Source: Pedobacter psychrodurus
GTDB lineage: Bacteria > Bacteroidota > Bacteroidia > Sphingobacteriales > Sphingobacteriaceae
Direction: 5' to 3'
Length of the DNA: 64,000 bases
Assembly: GCF_004331735.1 (NCBI RefSeq)
Contig: NZ_SJSO01000017.1
Span: 62,001-126,000 of the forward strand
Shown: positions 33,463 through 41,603 of the stretch, in pieces
Numbering within the stretch: position 1 is the first letter of the stretch
Layout: the number at the start of each line of letters is the position of its first letter
Made by a program: the position numbers and the translations under genes
The notes under the pieces: model-generated
What the model saw: the letters and a program-made list of their open reading frames with translations, nothing else
What the model was told of the DNA's origin: nothing
The model's database searches: none

Positions 33463-34722
33463 ATGGCAAAATCTGGGAAAGTTGTTCAACTGTTTCAAAA
33501 ACCTGAAAATTTCATCAAATCTCGCGCAAGAGCGTTACCGCTTGGAAAATGTTATATAACTGAACAATGGGATGAAACCGGTATTGCCAATATATTGGTT
33601 AGCAGGAAACATACCAATGGAAATTTTACTTTAGGTATTTACCTTATAGATTTAAAATGTTTAGGAATTAAGGATACTACCTATAAGTTTAATGTAAGTG
33701 ATGATGAATTAGATTATTTTGCAGATTATGTTGGAGGTAATGAGATTGCCTATGATGAAGTGCATAACATTATCTATGGTGCCGAAACTTTTGCCGATAG
33801 TTGCGGCTTTAAAGCGCATAAAGATTGGGCAATAACCCAGTTCATACTTGAAGAGGATAATGACCATATCCCTTTAATTGATATCGAATTTGGAGAGGGG
33901 GGTGTTCCAGCCTATTATGTCGGTCCAAATGATAATCCTGCCAAAATAAAGCAAATACTGGCTACGTTGGATAAAAATGTTGGTCAGGGCAATTACCTGT
34001 TTTATAATGATGAAGATGAGTTTGATGATGATGAAATCACTGAAGGCGGTGATAAGCAAAATTTTAAGCAGATATACTATACTTTTACTAGCGCCTACCG
34101 CGATAAATTTGAGGGCAGTAGTACAGTTACCTTAGATAAAGATCATATTGCCGAAATTTGGAACCAAAAGGTGGATTTGGGACTTTATAGCCTCAATGAT
34201 GAATTAGATGATCGTATTATTGAATGTGCCGAAGAATATGAGTCGATTTTTGAGGACAAAAGCCTCAAAAGTATCAGTCAGATTCATGCTTTACTGATCA
34301 AAAACCCTGATATGCCATTATTTTATGCAGAATTATTTTTGCAATATAAAGTAATAGGACTTCATGCAAAGGCCGATGCCATAGCTAAAAAGGGGATGCA
34401 GCTTTTTCCTGATTTCTTATATTTAAGGCTTTATGTGGCTCACGCCGCGATGGTTGATGGTGAATTGGAAACGGGCTTAAAGTTATTGAATAAAAAGCAT
34501 AACCTTGATGAAGCATTCCCACAGCGAACAGTATTTTCCGAAGGCGAGTTTATGCTTTTTTATGCTGCATTGTGCCAATATTTTATCGCTAAAGGTAATT
34601 TAATTGATGCCATAATCTGTAGCGATGCGTTAATCATCGAGATTTATAAGTATGCCTGTAGCGAAAATGCGGTACTTGCTGTTTTAGATCAGGTGAAATC
34701 CGAATTAGACGAGGTATTTTAA
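33463..34722 (+). CDS. Conserved protein with N-terminal unknown domain and TPR-like C-terminus
   Basis: 419 residues, cytoplasmic. The N-terminal half has a well-defined pattern ARALPLGKCYITEQWDETGI, NILVSRKHTNGNFTLGIYLIDL and CLGIKDTTYKFNVSDDE that I remember as a widespread Bacteroidota family without function. An acidic linker (DEDEFDDDEITEGGD) precedes a helical C-terminal part resembling TPR repeats (FYAELFLQYKVIGLHAKADAIAKKGMQLFPDFLYLRLYVA). It stands directly before the rplC promoter and has a terminator-like hairpin after it. Confidence 0.75.
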   Translation: MAKSGKVVQLFQKPENFIKSRARALPLGKCYITEQWDETGIANILVSRKHTNGNFTLGIYLIDLKCLGIKDTTYKFNVSDDELDYFADYVGGNEIAYDEVHNIIYGAETFADSCGFKAHKDWAITQFILEEDNDHIPLIDIEFGEGGVPAYYVGPNDNPAKIKQILATLDKNVGQGNYLFYNDEDEFDDDEITEGGDKQNFKQIYYTFTSAYRDKFEGSSTVTLDKDHIAEIWNQKVDLGLYSLNDELDDRIIECAEEYESIFEDKSLKSISQIHALLIKNPDMPLFYAELFLQYKVIGLHAKADAIAKKGMQLFPDFLYLRLYVAHAAMVDGELETGLKLLNKKHNLDEAFPQRTVFSEGEFMLFYAALCQYFIAKGNLIDAIICSDALIIEIYKYACSENAVLAVLDQVKSELDEVF

Positions 34723-34740
34723 ACTGTGAATATTTATCAA

Positions 34741-34787
34741 ATTAAAGCATTTTAAATCTGAAAATGTTACCTAAAATGCTTTTAATC
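34741..34787 (+). terminator. Hairpin after the TPR-like gene
   Basis: The stem attaaagcatttta / taaaatgcttttaat pairs over 14 bases with one bulge and contains T residues at its end. It probably ends the transcript of the gene before it and isolates the ribosomal operon. Confidence 0.6.
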
Positions 34788-34893
34788 AAATTTATAACCA
34801 TCAGTTTAAACACCCTAATAGCCCATTAACCTCCATTTTTAGGTTAACCTCCATCATATCAGCAATTTATTTGAAAAAATATTTAGCTAACTA

Positions 34894-34924
34894 TTTGAAA
34901 ATTAATAATTCTTGCCTATCTTTG
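34894..34924 (+). promoter_or_regulatory. Promoter of the rplC-rplQ superoperon
   Basis: The -33 TTTG (34894-34897), a 19-base spacer and the -7 TATCTTTG (34917-34924) give an almost ideal Bacteroidota promoter. The leader to rplC (about 70 bases) holds gaacgaagccctactgcttcg, a small hairpin that may serve autoregulation. Confidence 0.88.
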
Positions 34925-35001
34925 CCGTCCCTTTCGGGGGATGTACAACCACCTTGAACGAAGCCCTACTGCTTCGATGGGTGTTAAAAAGAAAAGATAA
35001 A

Positions 35002-35619
35002 ATGTCAGGAATTATTGGAAAAAAAGTAGGAATGACCAGTATCTTTGATGCCGAAGGAAGAAACATTCCTTGTACGGTAATCGAGGCTGGACCTTGTGTA
35101 GTTACACAGGTAAAAACCGAAGAAGTAGATGGTTATTCATCAATCCAACTGGGTTACGATGAGAAAAAAGAGAAAAACACAACTCAACCATTGAAAGGCC
35201 ATTTCGCGAAAGCAAACACAACTCCGAAACGCAAGCTGGTAGAATTCGATTCGTTTACAACTTCACTTAACTTAGGTGATGTAGTAACGGTTGATTCTTT
35301 CGCAGAAGGCGATTTTGTTGATGTTGTAGGTACCTCAAAAGGTAAAGGTTTTCAAGGTGTTGTAAAACGCCACGGATTTGCCGGTGTTGGTATGCAGACT
35401 CACGGTCAGCATAACCGTTTACGTGCCCCAGGTTCATTGGGTGCATCATCATTCCCCTCACGTGTATTCAAAGGAATGCGCATGGCTGGAAGAACAGGTG
35501 GAGACAGAGTAAAAGTTCAGAACTTACAAGTTTTGAAAGTTTATGCTGAGCAAAACTTATTAGTAGTTAGTGGTTCCATTCCAGGAGCTAAAGGTTCTTA
35601 CGTAATCTTAGACAAGTAA
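35002..35619 (+). CDS. rplC: 50S ribosomal protein uL3
   Basis: 205 residues from ATG 35002; an in-frame upstream TTG would lie inside the promoter. MSGIIGKKVGMTSIFDAEG, the central loop HGFAGVGMQTHGQHNRLRAPGS and FPSRVFKGMRMAGRTGGDRV are typical. The Gln methylated in E. coli uL3 is Ala here (GSLGASS). It binds near the peptidyl-transferase centre. First gene of the superoperon. Confidence 0.97.
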   Translation: MSGIIGKKVGMTSIFDAEGRNIPCTVIEAGPCVVTQVKTEEVDGYSSIQLGYDEKKEKNTTQPLKGHFAKANTTPKRKLVEFDSFTTSLNLGDVVTVDSFAEGDFVDVVGTSKGKGFQGVVKRHGFAGVGMQTHGQHNRLRAPGSLGASSFPSRVFKGMRMAGRTGGDRVKVQNLQVLKVYAEQNLLVVSGSIPGAKGSYVILDK

Positions 35620-35623
35620 TCAG

Positions 35624-36253
35624 ATGGAAGTTAAAGTATTAAACATTTCAGGTAAAGAAACAGGTGCCAAGGTGCAACTTCCTGAATCGGTATTTGGTAT
35701 CGAGCCTAACGACCACGCGATTTATTTAGATGTAAAACAGTATTTGGCTAACCAACGTCAAGGTACTCACAAATCTAAACAACGTAATGAGATTGCTGGT
35801 TCAACACGCAAACTATACAAACAAAAAGGTACAGGTGGTGCCCGTGCTGGTAGCATTAAATCTCCGTTATTTAACGGTGGTGGTCGTGTTTTCGGTCCTC
35901 AGCCACGTGATTATAGCTTTAAATTGAACAAGAAATTAAAATCACTAGCACGTAAATCTGCTTTAGCTTATAAAGCAAAAGATAACAACGTGGTAGTTTT
36001 AGAAGATTTCAACTTCGATACAGCTAAAACTAAAAACTATACAAGCTTATTGGCTGCGTTAAACGTAGGTACTCAAAAAACTTTATTGGTTTTACCTGCA
36101 CAAAATAATAATATCTATTTATCAAGCAGAAACATTCAGAAAACTAAAGTAATCTCGGCAGCAGATTTAAATACTTATGATGTATTAAACGCTGGTGTAC
36201 TTGTGTTAACTGCTGATTCTGTTAAAACTTTGGAGGAGGCATTTGCCAAATAA
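35624..36253 (+). CDS. rplD: 50S ribosomal protein uL4
   Basis: 209 residues. The long loop that lines the exit tunnel shows KQYLANQRQGTHKSKQRNEIAGSTRKLYKQKGTGGARAGS. The loop sequence is of the wild-type macrolide-sensitive kind. In E. coli this protein represses its own operon; whether it does here is not known. It is 4 bases after rplC, and rplW starts two bases after its stop codon. Confidence 0.97.
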   Translation: MEVKVLNISGKETGAKVQLPESVFGIEPNDHAIYLDVKQYLANQRQGTHKSKQRNEIAGSTRKLYKQKGTGGARAGSIKSPLFNGGGRVFGPQPRDYSFKLNKKLKSLARKSALAYKAKDNNVVVLEDFNFDTAKTKNYTSLLAALNVGTQKTLLVLPAQNNNIYLSSRNIQKTKVISAADLNTYDVLNAGVLVLTADSVKTLEEAFAK

Positions 36254-36254
36254 T

Positions 36255-36545
36255 ATGGACATTTTAAAAAAACCAATATTAACCGAAAAAGCTTCAGCTT
36301 TAACTGAGAAATCTAACCGTTTCACATTTAGCGTTAACCACAAGGCTAACAAAATCCAGATTAAAGCAGCTATTGAGAAATTGTACGGTGTAACCATCGT
36401 TGCAGTTAACACAATGGTTGTTGATGGAAAAGCTAAATCTCGTTACACTAAAGCAGGTTTTGTATCTGGCCGTAGCCCGAAATACAAAAAAGCAATCGTA
36501 ACGTTAAAAGACGGCGAAACAATAGATTATTACGCAACCCTTTAA
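36255..36545 (+). CDS. rplW: 50S ribosomal protein uL23
   Basis: 96 residues from ATG 36255 (an upstream in-frame TTG lies inside rplD). MDILKKPILTEKASALTEK, FSVNHKANKIQIKAAIEKLYGV, MVVDGKAKSRY and the RSPKYKKAIVTLKDGETID end are typical. It sits at the tunnel exit and docks trigger factor and SRP. Confidence 0.96.
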   Translation: MDILKKPILTEKASALTEKSNRFTFSVNHKANKIQIKAAIEKLYGVTIVAVNTMVVDGKAKSRYTKAGFVSGRSPKYKKAIVTLKDGETIDYYATL

Positions 36546-36565
36546 TTTAATAATATATTATAACT

Positions 36566-37390
36566 ATGGGCTTAAGAAAATTTAAACCAGTTACTCCAGG
36601 TACCCGCTTCAGAGTTGGTGCTAGTTTTACGGAGATTACAGCAACCAAGCCCGAAAAATCATTGGTTGTATCATCAAAAAAGTCTGGTGGACGTAACAAC
36701 ACAGGAAAAATGACTATGCGCTACATGGGCGGTGGTCACAAAAAATCATATCGTTTAATCGACTTCAAACGCGATAAATTCGATATTCCTGCAACAGTAG
36801 CTACTGTTGAATACGATCCAAACCGTACTGCCCGCATCGCATTATTACATTATGCAGATGGCGAGAAGCGTTATATCATTGCTCCTGAAGGATTGCAAGT
36901 TGGTTCTGTATTATTATCGGGCGACAAAGCAGCACCAGAAGTAGGTAACACTTTAAAATTATCGAACATTCCATTAGGTTCTATCGTACACAACGTAGAA
37001 ATTCACCCTGGAAAAGGAGCGCAATTAGCTCGTAGTGCAGGTGCTTACGCACAATTAGCTGCCCGCGATGGTAAATATGCTACTTTAAAAATGCCTTCAG
37101 GCGAAACCCGTTTAATCTTGACTACTTGTCTTGCTACTATCGGTGCTGTATCTAATTCAGATCACGCAAACGAAGTATTAGGTAAAGCAGGTCGTAAACG
37201 TTGGTTGGGCCGTCGTCCGAGAACTAGACCGGTAGCGATGAACCCTGTCGATCACCCAATGGGTGGTGGTGAAGGTAGATCATCAGGTGGTCACCCACGT
37301 TCAAGAAATGGTGTTTTAGCTAAAGGCTTTAAAACCAGAGAACTTAAAAAATATTCTAATCGTTACATCATAGAGAGAAGGAAGAAATAA
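36566..37390 (+). CDS. rplB: 50S ribosomal protein uL2
   Basis: 274 residues. The C-terminal region shows PVAMNPVDHPMGGGEGRSSGGHPRS with the conserved His near the peptidyl-transferase centre. The N-terminus MGLRKFKPVTPGTRFRVGAS and SGGRNNTGKMTMRYMGGGHKKSYR are canonical. Its stop codon overlaps rpsS by one base. Confidence 0.98.
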   Translation: MGLRKFKPVTPGTRFRVGASFTEITATKPEKSLVVSSKKSGGRNNTGKMTMRYMGGGHKKSYRLIDFKRDKFDIPATVATVEYDPNRTARIALLHYADGEKRYIIAPEGLQVGSVLLSGDKAAPEVGNTLKLSNIPLGSIVHNVEIHPGKGAQLARSAGAYAQLAARDGKYATLKMPSGETRLILTTCLATIGAVSNSDHANEVLGKAGRKRWLGRRPRTRPVAMNPVDHPMGGGEGRSSGGHPRSRNGVLAKGFKTRELKKYSNRYIIERRKK

Positions 37391-37656
37391 TGGCTCGTTC
37401 GATAAAAAAAGGACCTTATATTGACCATAACGTAGAGAAAAAAGTAAACTCTATGAATGATTCAGGCAAAAAGTCTGTAATCAAAACTTGGTCTCGCAGA
37501 TCAATGATATCACCAGATTTCGTGAATCATACATTTGCTGTACACAACGGAAATAAATTTATCCCTGTGTACGTAACAGAAAACATGGTTGGTCACAAGT
37601 TGGGAGAATTTGCTCCAACCAGAACATTCAGAGGACACGCTGAAAAGAAAAAATAA
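37390..37656 (+). CDS. rpsS: 30S ribosomal protein uS19
   Basis: 88 residues: MARSIKKGPYIDHNVEKKV, IKTWSRRSMISPDFVNHTFAVHNGNKF, VGHKLGEFAPTRTFRGHAEKKK. It lies in the 30S head with uS13. The ATG overlaps the rplB stop (TAATG), coupling translation. Confidence 0.98.
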   Translation: MARSIKKGPYIDHNVEKKVNSMNDSGKKSVIKTWSRRSMISPDFVNHTFAVHNGNKFIPVYVTENMVGHKLGEFAPTRTFRGHAEKKK

Positions 37657-37663
37657 TTAGACA

Positions 37664-38026
37664 ATGGAAGCAATAGCAAAATTAAACAATTGTCCAACCT
37701 CACCGCGTAAGATGCGTTTGGTTGTAGATCTTATCAGAGGTGAACGTGTAGAAAAAGCATTAAGCATTTTAAAGTTTACCAATAAAGAAGCAGCAATAAG
37801 AGTTGAGAAATTATTATTATCTGCTATCAAAAACTGGGAATCTAAAAATGAAGGTGCTCGCCCTGAAGAAAACCAACTTTTTGTAAAAACAGTTATGGTT
37901 GATGGTGGCCGTCAGTTAAAACGCTTACGTCCAGCCCCTCAAGGCCGTGGATATAGAATTCGTAAACGTTCTAACCACGTAACGCTGATTGTAGATAGTA
38001 AAAGTACAGAAACAACTCAAAACTAA
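37664..38026 (+). CDS. rplV: 50S ribosomal protein uL22
   Basis: 120 residues: NCPTSPRKMRLVVDLIRGERVEKALSIL, NKEAAIRVEKLLLSAIKNWE, and the tunnel hairpin GGRQLKRLRPAPQGRGYRIRKRSNHVTLIV. There are no insertions in the tunnel loop of the kind linked to macrolide resistance. Confidence 0.97.
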   Translation: MEAIAKLNNCPTSPRKMRLVVDLIRGERVEKALSILKFTNKEAAIRVEKLLLSAIKNWESKNEGARPEENQLFVKTVMVDGGRQLKRLRPAPQGRGYRIRKRSNHVTLIVDSKSTETTQN

Positions 38027-38035
38027 TTTTAGGAA

Positions 38036-38890
38036 ATGGGACAAAAAGCAAATCCAATAGGTAACAGGTTAGGTATCATCAAAGGATGGGATTCTAACTG
38101 GTTCGGTGGCAACAACTACTCCGATAAATTAGTTGAAGATGAGAAAATAAGAAAATACCTTTCTGCCCGTATCGCTAAAGGCGGTGTTGCAAAAGTAGTA
38201 ATCGAGCGTACGTTAAAACGTATCACGGTAACTATCCACACAGCTCGTCCAGGTATCGTAATCGGTAAAGCAGGTGCTGAGGTTGATAAAATCAAAGAAG
38301 AGTTAAAGAAATTGACTAAAAAGGAAATTCAAATTAACATCTTCGAAATTAAACGCCCAGAACTTGATGCACAATTAGTTGCAGAAGGTGTTGCAAAACA
38401 ATTAGAAGCAAGGATCTCATTCCGTAGAGCAATGAAATCTTCTATCGCATCAACGATGCGTATGGGTGCTGAAGGTATCAAAATCATGACTTCTGGTCGT
38501 TTAGGTGGTGCTGAGATGGCACGTACTGAGCAGTACAAAGAAGGAAGAGTGCCTTTGCATACATTCCGTGCTGATATCGACTACGCTTTAGCTGAAGCCT
38601 TAACTACTTATGGTAAAATAGGTGTTAAAGTTTGGATCTGTAAAGGTGAGGTTTATGGAAAACGTGATTTGTCTCCAAACATTGGTGCAGCAAACAACGG
38701 TCCAAAAGGCGCATCAGATAAACCAGCTTTCGGTGGTAGAGATAACAGAGGTGGTGGAAGAGATAACCGTGGCGGTGGTAACAACGACAGACGTGGTGGA
38801 AACCAAGGTGGTGGTCGTGGTCCAGGTCAAGGTGGTCCCGGAGCAAATAGAGGTGGTGGCGCAGGCGCTAACAGAGGTCCTCGTAAATAA
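38036..38890 (+). CDS. rpsC: 30S ribosomal protein uS3 with long RGG-like tail
   Basis: 284 residues, about 50 more than E. coli uS3. The KH domain has VIGKAGAEVDKIKEEL near 75-90. The C-terminal domain contains RAMKSSIASTMRMGAEGIKI and SGRLGGAEMARTE, ending near VYGKRDLSPN at 214. Residues 215-284 are an added low-complexity tail of Gly, Arg, Asn and Asp (GGRDNRGGGRDNRGGGNNDR...). RGG-type tails often bind RNA. It helps form the mRNA entry and the helicase of the 30S. Confidence 0.97.
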   Translation: MGQKANPIGNRLGIIKGWDSNWFGGNNYSDKLVEDEKIRKYLSARIAKGGVAKVVIERTLKRITVTIHTARPGIVIGKAGAEVDKIKEELKKLTKKEIQINIFEIKRPELDAQLVAEGVAKQLEARISFRRAMKSSIASTMRMGAEGIKIMTSGRLGGAEMARTEQYKEGRVPLHTFRADIDYALAEALTTYGKIGVKVWICKGEVYGKRDLSPNIGAANNGPKGASDKPAFGGRDNRGGGRDNRGGGNNDRRGGNQGGGRGPGQGGPGANRGGGAGANRGPRK

Positions 38891-38930
38891 TTGATTTATT
38901 AACATCGTTTAACGATTAGAACAAAATAAA

Positions 38931-39353
38931 ATGTTACAGCCAAAAAGAACGAAGTTCAGGAAGATGCAAAAAGGCAGAATGAAGGGTTTAGCTTCTCGTG
39001 GAGCTGAGTTAGCATTCGGATCTTTCGGTATCAAATCTCTAGAAGCAACTTGGATCACAAGTCGTCAGATAGAGGCTGCCCGTATTGCGGTAACTCGTTT
39101 CATGAAACGTGAAGGCCAAGTATGGATCAGGATCTTCCCGGACAAACCGGTAACTAAAAAACCTGCTGAGGTACGTATGGGTAAAGGTAAAGGTGCTCCT
39201 GAGTATTGGGTAGCAGTTGTAAGACCAGGACGTGTAATTTTCGAAGCTGAAGGTGTGCCTTTAGAAGTTGCTAAAGAAGCATTGCGTTTAGCAGCTCAGA
39301 AATTACCGATCCAAACCAAATTCGTAGTACGTAGAGATTACGTAGAAGCATAG
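38931..39353 (+). CDS. rplP: 50S ribosomal protein uL16
   Basis: 140 residues: MLQPKRTKFRKMQKGRMKG, FGSFGIKSLEATWITSRQIEAARIAVTR and GKGKGAPEYWVAVVRPGRVIFE. It lies near the A-site tRNA elbow. A 73-base gap with a weak gttgag/ctcaac inverted repeat separates it from rpmC. Confidence 0.97.
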   Translation: MLQPKRTKFRKMQKGRMKGLASRGAELAFGSFGIKSLEATWITSRQIEAARIAVTRFMKREGQVWIRIFPDKPVTKKPAEVRMGKGKGAPEYWVAVVRPGRVIFEAEGVPLEVAKEALRLAAQKLPIQTKFVVRRDYVEA

Positions 39354-39426
39354 TAAAGTGTTGAGGTGAATGTTGTAAATACTTGTTTATTATAACCGCT
39401 ACACTCAACGTAAAAGAAAAAGAAAA

Positions 39427-39639
39427 ATGAAAAATTCAGAAATCACAGGGCTTTCAAAAGAAGAATTAGTAGCTAAGATTGCGGAAGAAAAAGAGAACTT
39501 ATCAAAATTAAAGTTCGCTCATACTATTTCAGCTATCGAAAATCCTTCACGTATTGCAAAAGTAAGGAAAGACATAGCCCGTTTAAACACTGAGTTGACT
39601 AAAGTGAAAAACACTGAGTCAGCTACTGAAACTAATTAA
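39427..39639 (+). CDS. rpmC: 50S ribosomal protein uL29
   Basis: 70 residues, two long helices: ITGLSKEELVAKIAEEKENLSKLKFAHTIS and ENPSRIAKVRKDIARLNTELTKVK. It is at the tunnel exit beside uL23. rpsQ follows after 13 bases. Confidence 0.95.
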   Translation: MKNSEITGLSKEELVAKIAEEKENLSKLKFAHTISAIENPSRIAKVRKDIARLNTELTKVKNTESATETN

Positions 39640-39652
39640 TTTGAGAGTCGAC

Positions 39653-39907
39653 ATGGAAAGACAATTAAGAAAAACAAGAACCGGGTTAGTGGTAAGCAAC
39701 AAGATGGATAAATCTGTTGTAGTGAGCGTGGAACGTAAAGTAAAACACCCGATTTATGGTAAGTTCGTAAAGAAAACTACCAAATTTATGGCTCACGACG
39801 AGAAAAACGAATGCGGTATCGGTGATACAGTATTGATTATGGAAACTCGTCCTTTGAGTAAAAACAAGAACTGGAGATTGGTACAAATTTTAGAAAGAGC
39901 TAAATAA
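39653..39907 (+). CDS. rpsQ: 30S ribosomal protein uS17
   Basis: 84 residues from ATG 39653; the upstream in-frame TTG at 39641 is discarded because the protein aligns from MERQLRKTRTGLVVSNKMDKSVVVSVE. The end is ECGIGDTVLIMETRPLSKNKNWRLVQILERAK. It binds 16S rRNA early in assembly. One base separates it from rplN. Confidence 0.96.
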   Translation: MERQLRKTRTGLVVSNKMDKSVVVSVERKVKHPIYGKFVKKTTKFMAHDEKNECGIGDTVLIMETRPLSKNKNWRLVQILERAK

Positions 39908-39908
39908 G

Positions 39909-40277
39909 ATGGTACAACAGGAATCGAGATTAAACGTTGCTGATAACAGCGGCGCAAAAGAAGTATTAGTAATTCGCGTGCTAGGTGGAACCGGCAAACG
40001 ATATGCTTCAATTGGTGATAAAGTAGTTGTTACCGTAAAAAGCGCGTTACCTTCTGGTAACATTAAAAAAGGTACAGTTTCTAAAGCAGTTGTTGTAAGA
40101 ACTAAAAAAGAAATCCGTCGTAAAGATGGTTCTTATATCCGTTTTGACGATAATGCAGCTGTATTATTGAACGCACAGGATGAGCCAAGAGGTACACGTA
40201 TCTTTGGCCCGGTTGCGAGAGAACTACGTGAAAAACAATTCATGAAAATTGTATCATTAGCACCGGAGGTATTATAA
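39909..40277 (+). CDS. rplN: 50S ribosomal protein uL14
   Basis: 122 residues: MVQQESRLNVADNSGAKEVLVIRVLGG, GTVSKAVVVRTKKEIRRKDGSYIRFDDNAAVLLN and GTRIFGPVARELREKQFMKIVSLAPEVL. It forms part of the subunit interface. Canonical length. Confidence 0.98.
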   Translation: MVQQESRLNVADNSGAKEVLVIRVLGGTGKRYASIGDKVVVTVKSALPSGNIKKGTVSKAVVVRTKKEIRRKDGSYIRFDDNAAVLLNAQDEPRGTRIFGPVARELREKQFMKIVSLAPEVL

Positions 40278-40278
40278 A

Positions 40279-40620
40279 ATGGGAAACAAAGTAAATACAC
40301 CATCAAAACTTAAAATCCGTACAGGAGATTTAGTTAAAGTCATTGCTGGCGATTCAAAAGGTCAACAAGGAAAAGTACTTTCAGTACTTATAGATAAAAA
40401 CAGAGCCATTGTGGAAGGCATTAACTTAGTATCTAAACATACTAAACCAAATGCTGCTAATCCTAACGGTGGTATTATTAAAAAAGAAGCTGCTCTTCAC
40501 ATTTCTAACTTGATGTTGGTTGATCCAAAATCTGGTAAAGCTACCCGCGTAGGTCGTAAACTTAACGCAGATGGTAAATTAGTTAGAGTTGCTAAAATTT
40601 CAGGAGAGGAGATTAAATAA
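40279..40620 (+). CDS. rplX: 50S ribosomal protein uL24
   Basis: 113 residues with the KOW motif LKIRTGDLVKVIAGDSKGQQGKVLSV and NLVSKHTKPNAANPNGGIIKKEAALHISN. It starts assembly of the 50S. Its stop codon overlaps the rplE ATG by one base. Confidence 0.97.
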   Translation: MGNKVNTPSKLKIRTGDLVKVIAGDSKGQQGKVLSVLIDKNRAIVEGINLVSKHTKPNAANPNGGIIKKEAALHISNLMLVDPKSGKATRVGRKLNADGKLVRVAKISGEEIK

Positions 40621-41183
40621 TGGCTACACCTAGATTAAAAAGCAAATACAAAGAAGAAGTTGTAAATGCACTAAAAGAAAAATTTCAGTACAAAACTGTA
40701 ATGCAGGTTCCTAAATTGGAAAAAATCTGTATCAATCAGGGTGTTGGTCGTTTTTCTGTTACTGATAAAAAGATTATGGATACCACAATCGTTGAGTTGT
40801 CAACCATCACTGGTCAACAAGCGGTTCCAGCTAATTCTAAGAAAGATATCTCTAACTTTAAATTACGTAAAGGTATGCCAGTAGGTGTACGTGTTACTTT
40901 ACGCGATAACAATATGTACGAGTTCTTAGATCGTTTGATCTCTGTAGCTTTACCACGTATTCGTGATTTCAAAGGTATCAATGATAAAGGATTTGATGGA
41001 AAAGGTAACTATACATTAGGTGTTACTGAGCAAATCATCTTCCCTGAGATTAATATCGATAAAATCAATAAAATTTTAGGTATGGATATAACTTTCGTAA
41101 CTTCGGCAAAATCTGACGTTGAGGCTCTTGAGTTATTGAAACAATTCGGATTACCATTTAAAAATCAAAAAACAGCAGAATAA
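40620..41183 (+). CDS. rplE: 50S ribosomal protein uL5
   Basis: 187 residues: LKEKFQYKTVMQVPKLEKICINQGVG, SNFKLRKGMPVGVRVTLRD, LPRIRDFKGINDKGFDGKGNYTLGV and FPEINIDKINKILGMDITFVTSA. It binds 5S rRNA. It is translationally coupled to rplX and rpsN by one-base overlaps. Confidence 0.98.
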   Translation: MATPRLKSKYKEEVVNALKEKFQYKTVMQVPKLEKICINQGVGRFSVTDKKIMDTTIVELSTITGQQAVPANSKKDISNFKLRKGMPVGVRVTLRDNNMYEFLDRLISVALPRIRDFKGINDKGFDGKGNYTLGVTEQIIFPEINIDKINKILGMDITFVTSAKSDVEALELLKQFGLPFKNQKTAE

Positions 41184-41452
41184 TGGCAAAAGAAGGTGTA
41201 AAAGCACGCGAAGTTAAGCGCCAAAAATTGGTAGCTAGATACGCTGAAAAACGTGCAGTATTAAAAGCTGCGGGAGATTTCGAGGGTTTAGATAAATTAC
41301 CTAAAAACTCATCTCCAGTACGTTTACACAACCGTTGTAAATTAACTGGTCGCCCTCGTGGATATATGCGTACCTTTGGTATTTCAAGGGTAACGTTCCG
41401 CCAAATGGCACTAGACGGTAAAATACCAGGTGTTAAAAAAGCATCTTGGTAA
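41183..41452 (+). CDS. rpsN: 30S ribosomal protein uS14, zinc-free form
   Basis: 89 residues, the long type without the CxxC...CxxC zinc ribbon: only one Cys is present, in LHNRCKLTGRPRGYMRTFGISRVTFR. The end DGKIPGVKKASW is canonical. It therefore does not depend on zinc. It overlaps rplE by one base, and a 151-base gap with an inverted repeat follows. Confidence 0.97.
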   Translation: MAKEGVKAREVKRQKLVARYAEKRAVLKAAGDFEGLDKLPKNSSPVRLHNRCKLTGRPRGYMRTFGISRVTFRQMALDGKIPGVKKASW

Positions 41453-41461
41453 TATAAGCTT

Positions 41462-41531
41462 AAAGCTGAAAGCTCAAAGTCTAAAGCGGTATATGTCGCT
41501 TTAGTCTTTGTGCTTTAGTCTTTTTGCTTTT
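41462..41531. repeat. Inverted AAAGCTGAAAGCTCAAAGTC repeat in the rpsN-rpsH gap
   Basis: The left arm (41462-41488) and the right arm (41497-41531) are built of degenerate aaagct/aaagtct units and pair closely (15 of the 17 innermost bases) around an 8-base loop. A second part of the gap (41545-41590) has a GC-rich patch with gatagc and ctatc ends that may be the rpsH leader. Confidence 0.8.
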
Positions 41532-41603
41532 AAAAGAATTTTAACCGATAGCAGGTCCCATCGCCGGGTGGTGACAGGAAACCACTATCAAAAACAATAA
41601 AAA

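Noticed and set aside
38622..38905. Three overlapping frames around the uS3 tail
   Set aside because: They are out-of-frame readings of a low-complexity GGT/AGA-rich stretch whose real frame is rpsC.
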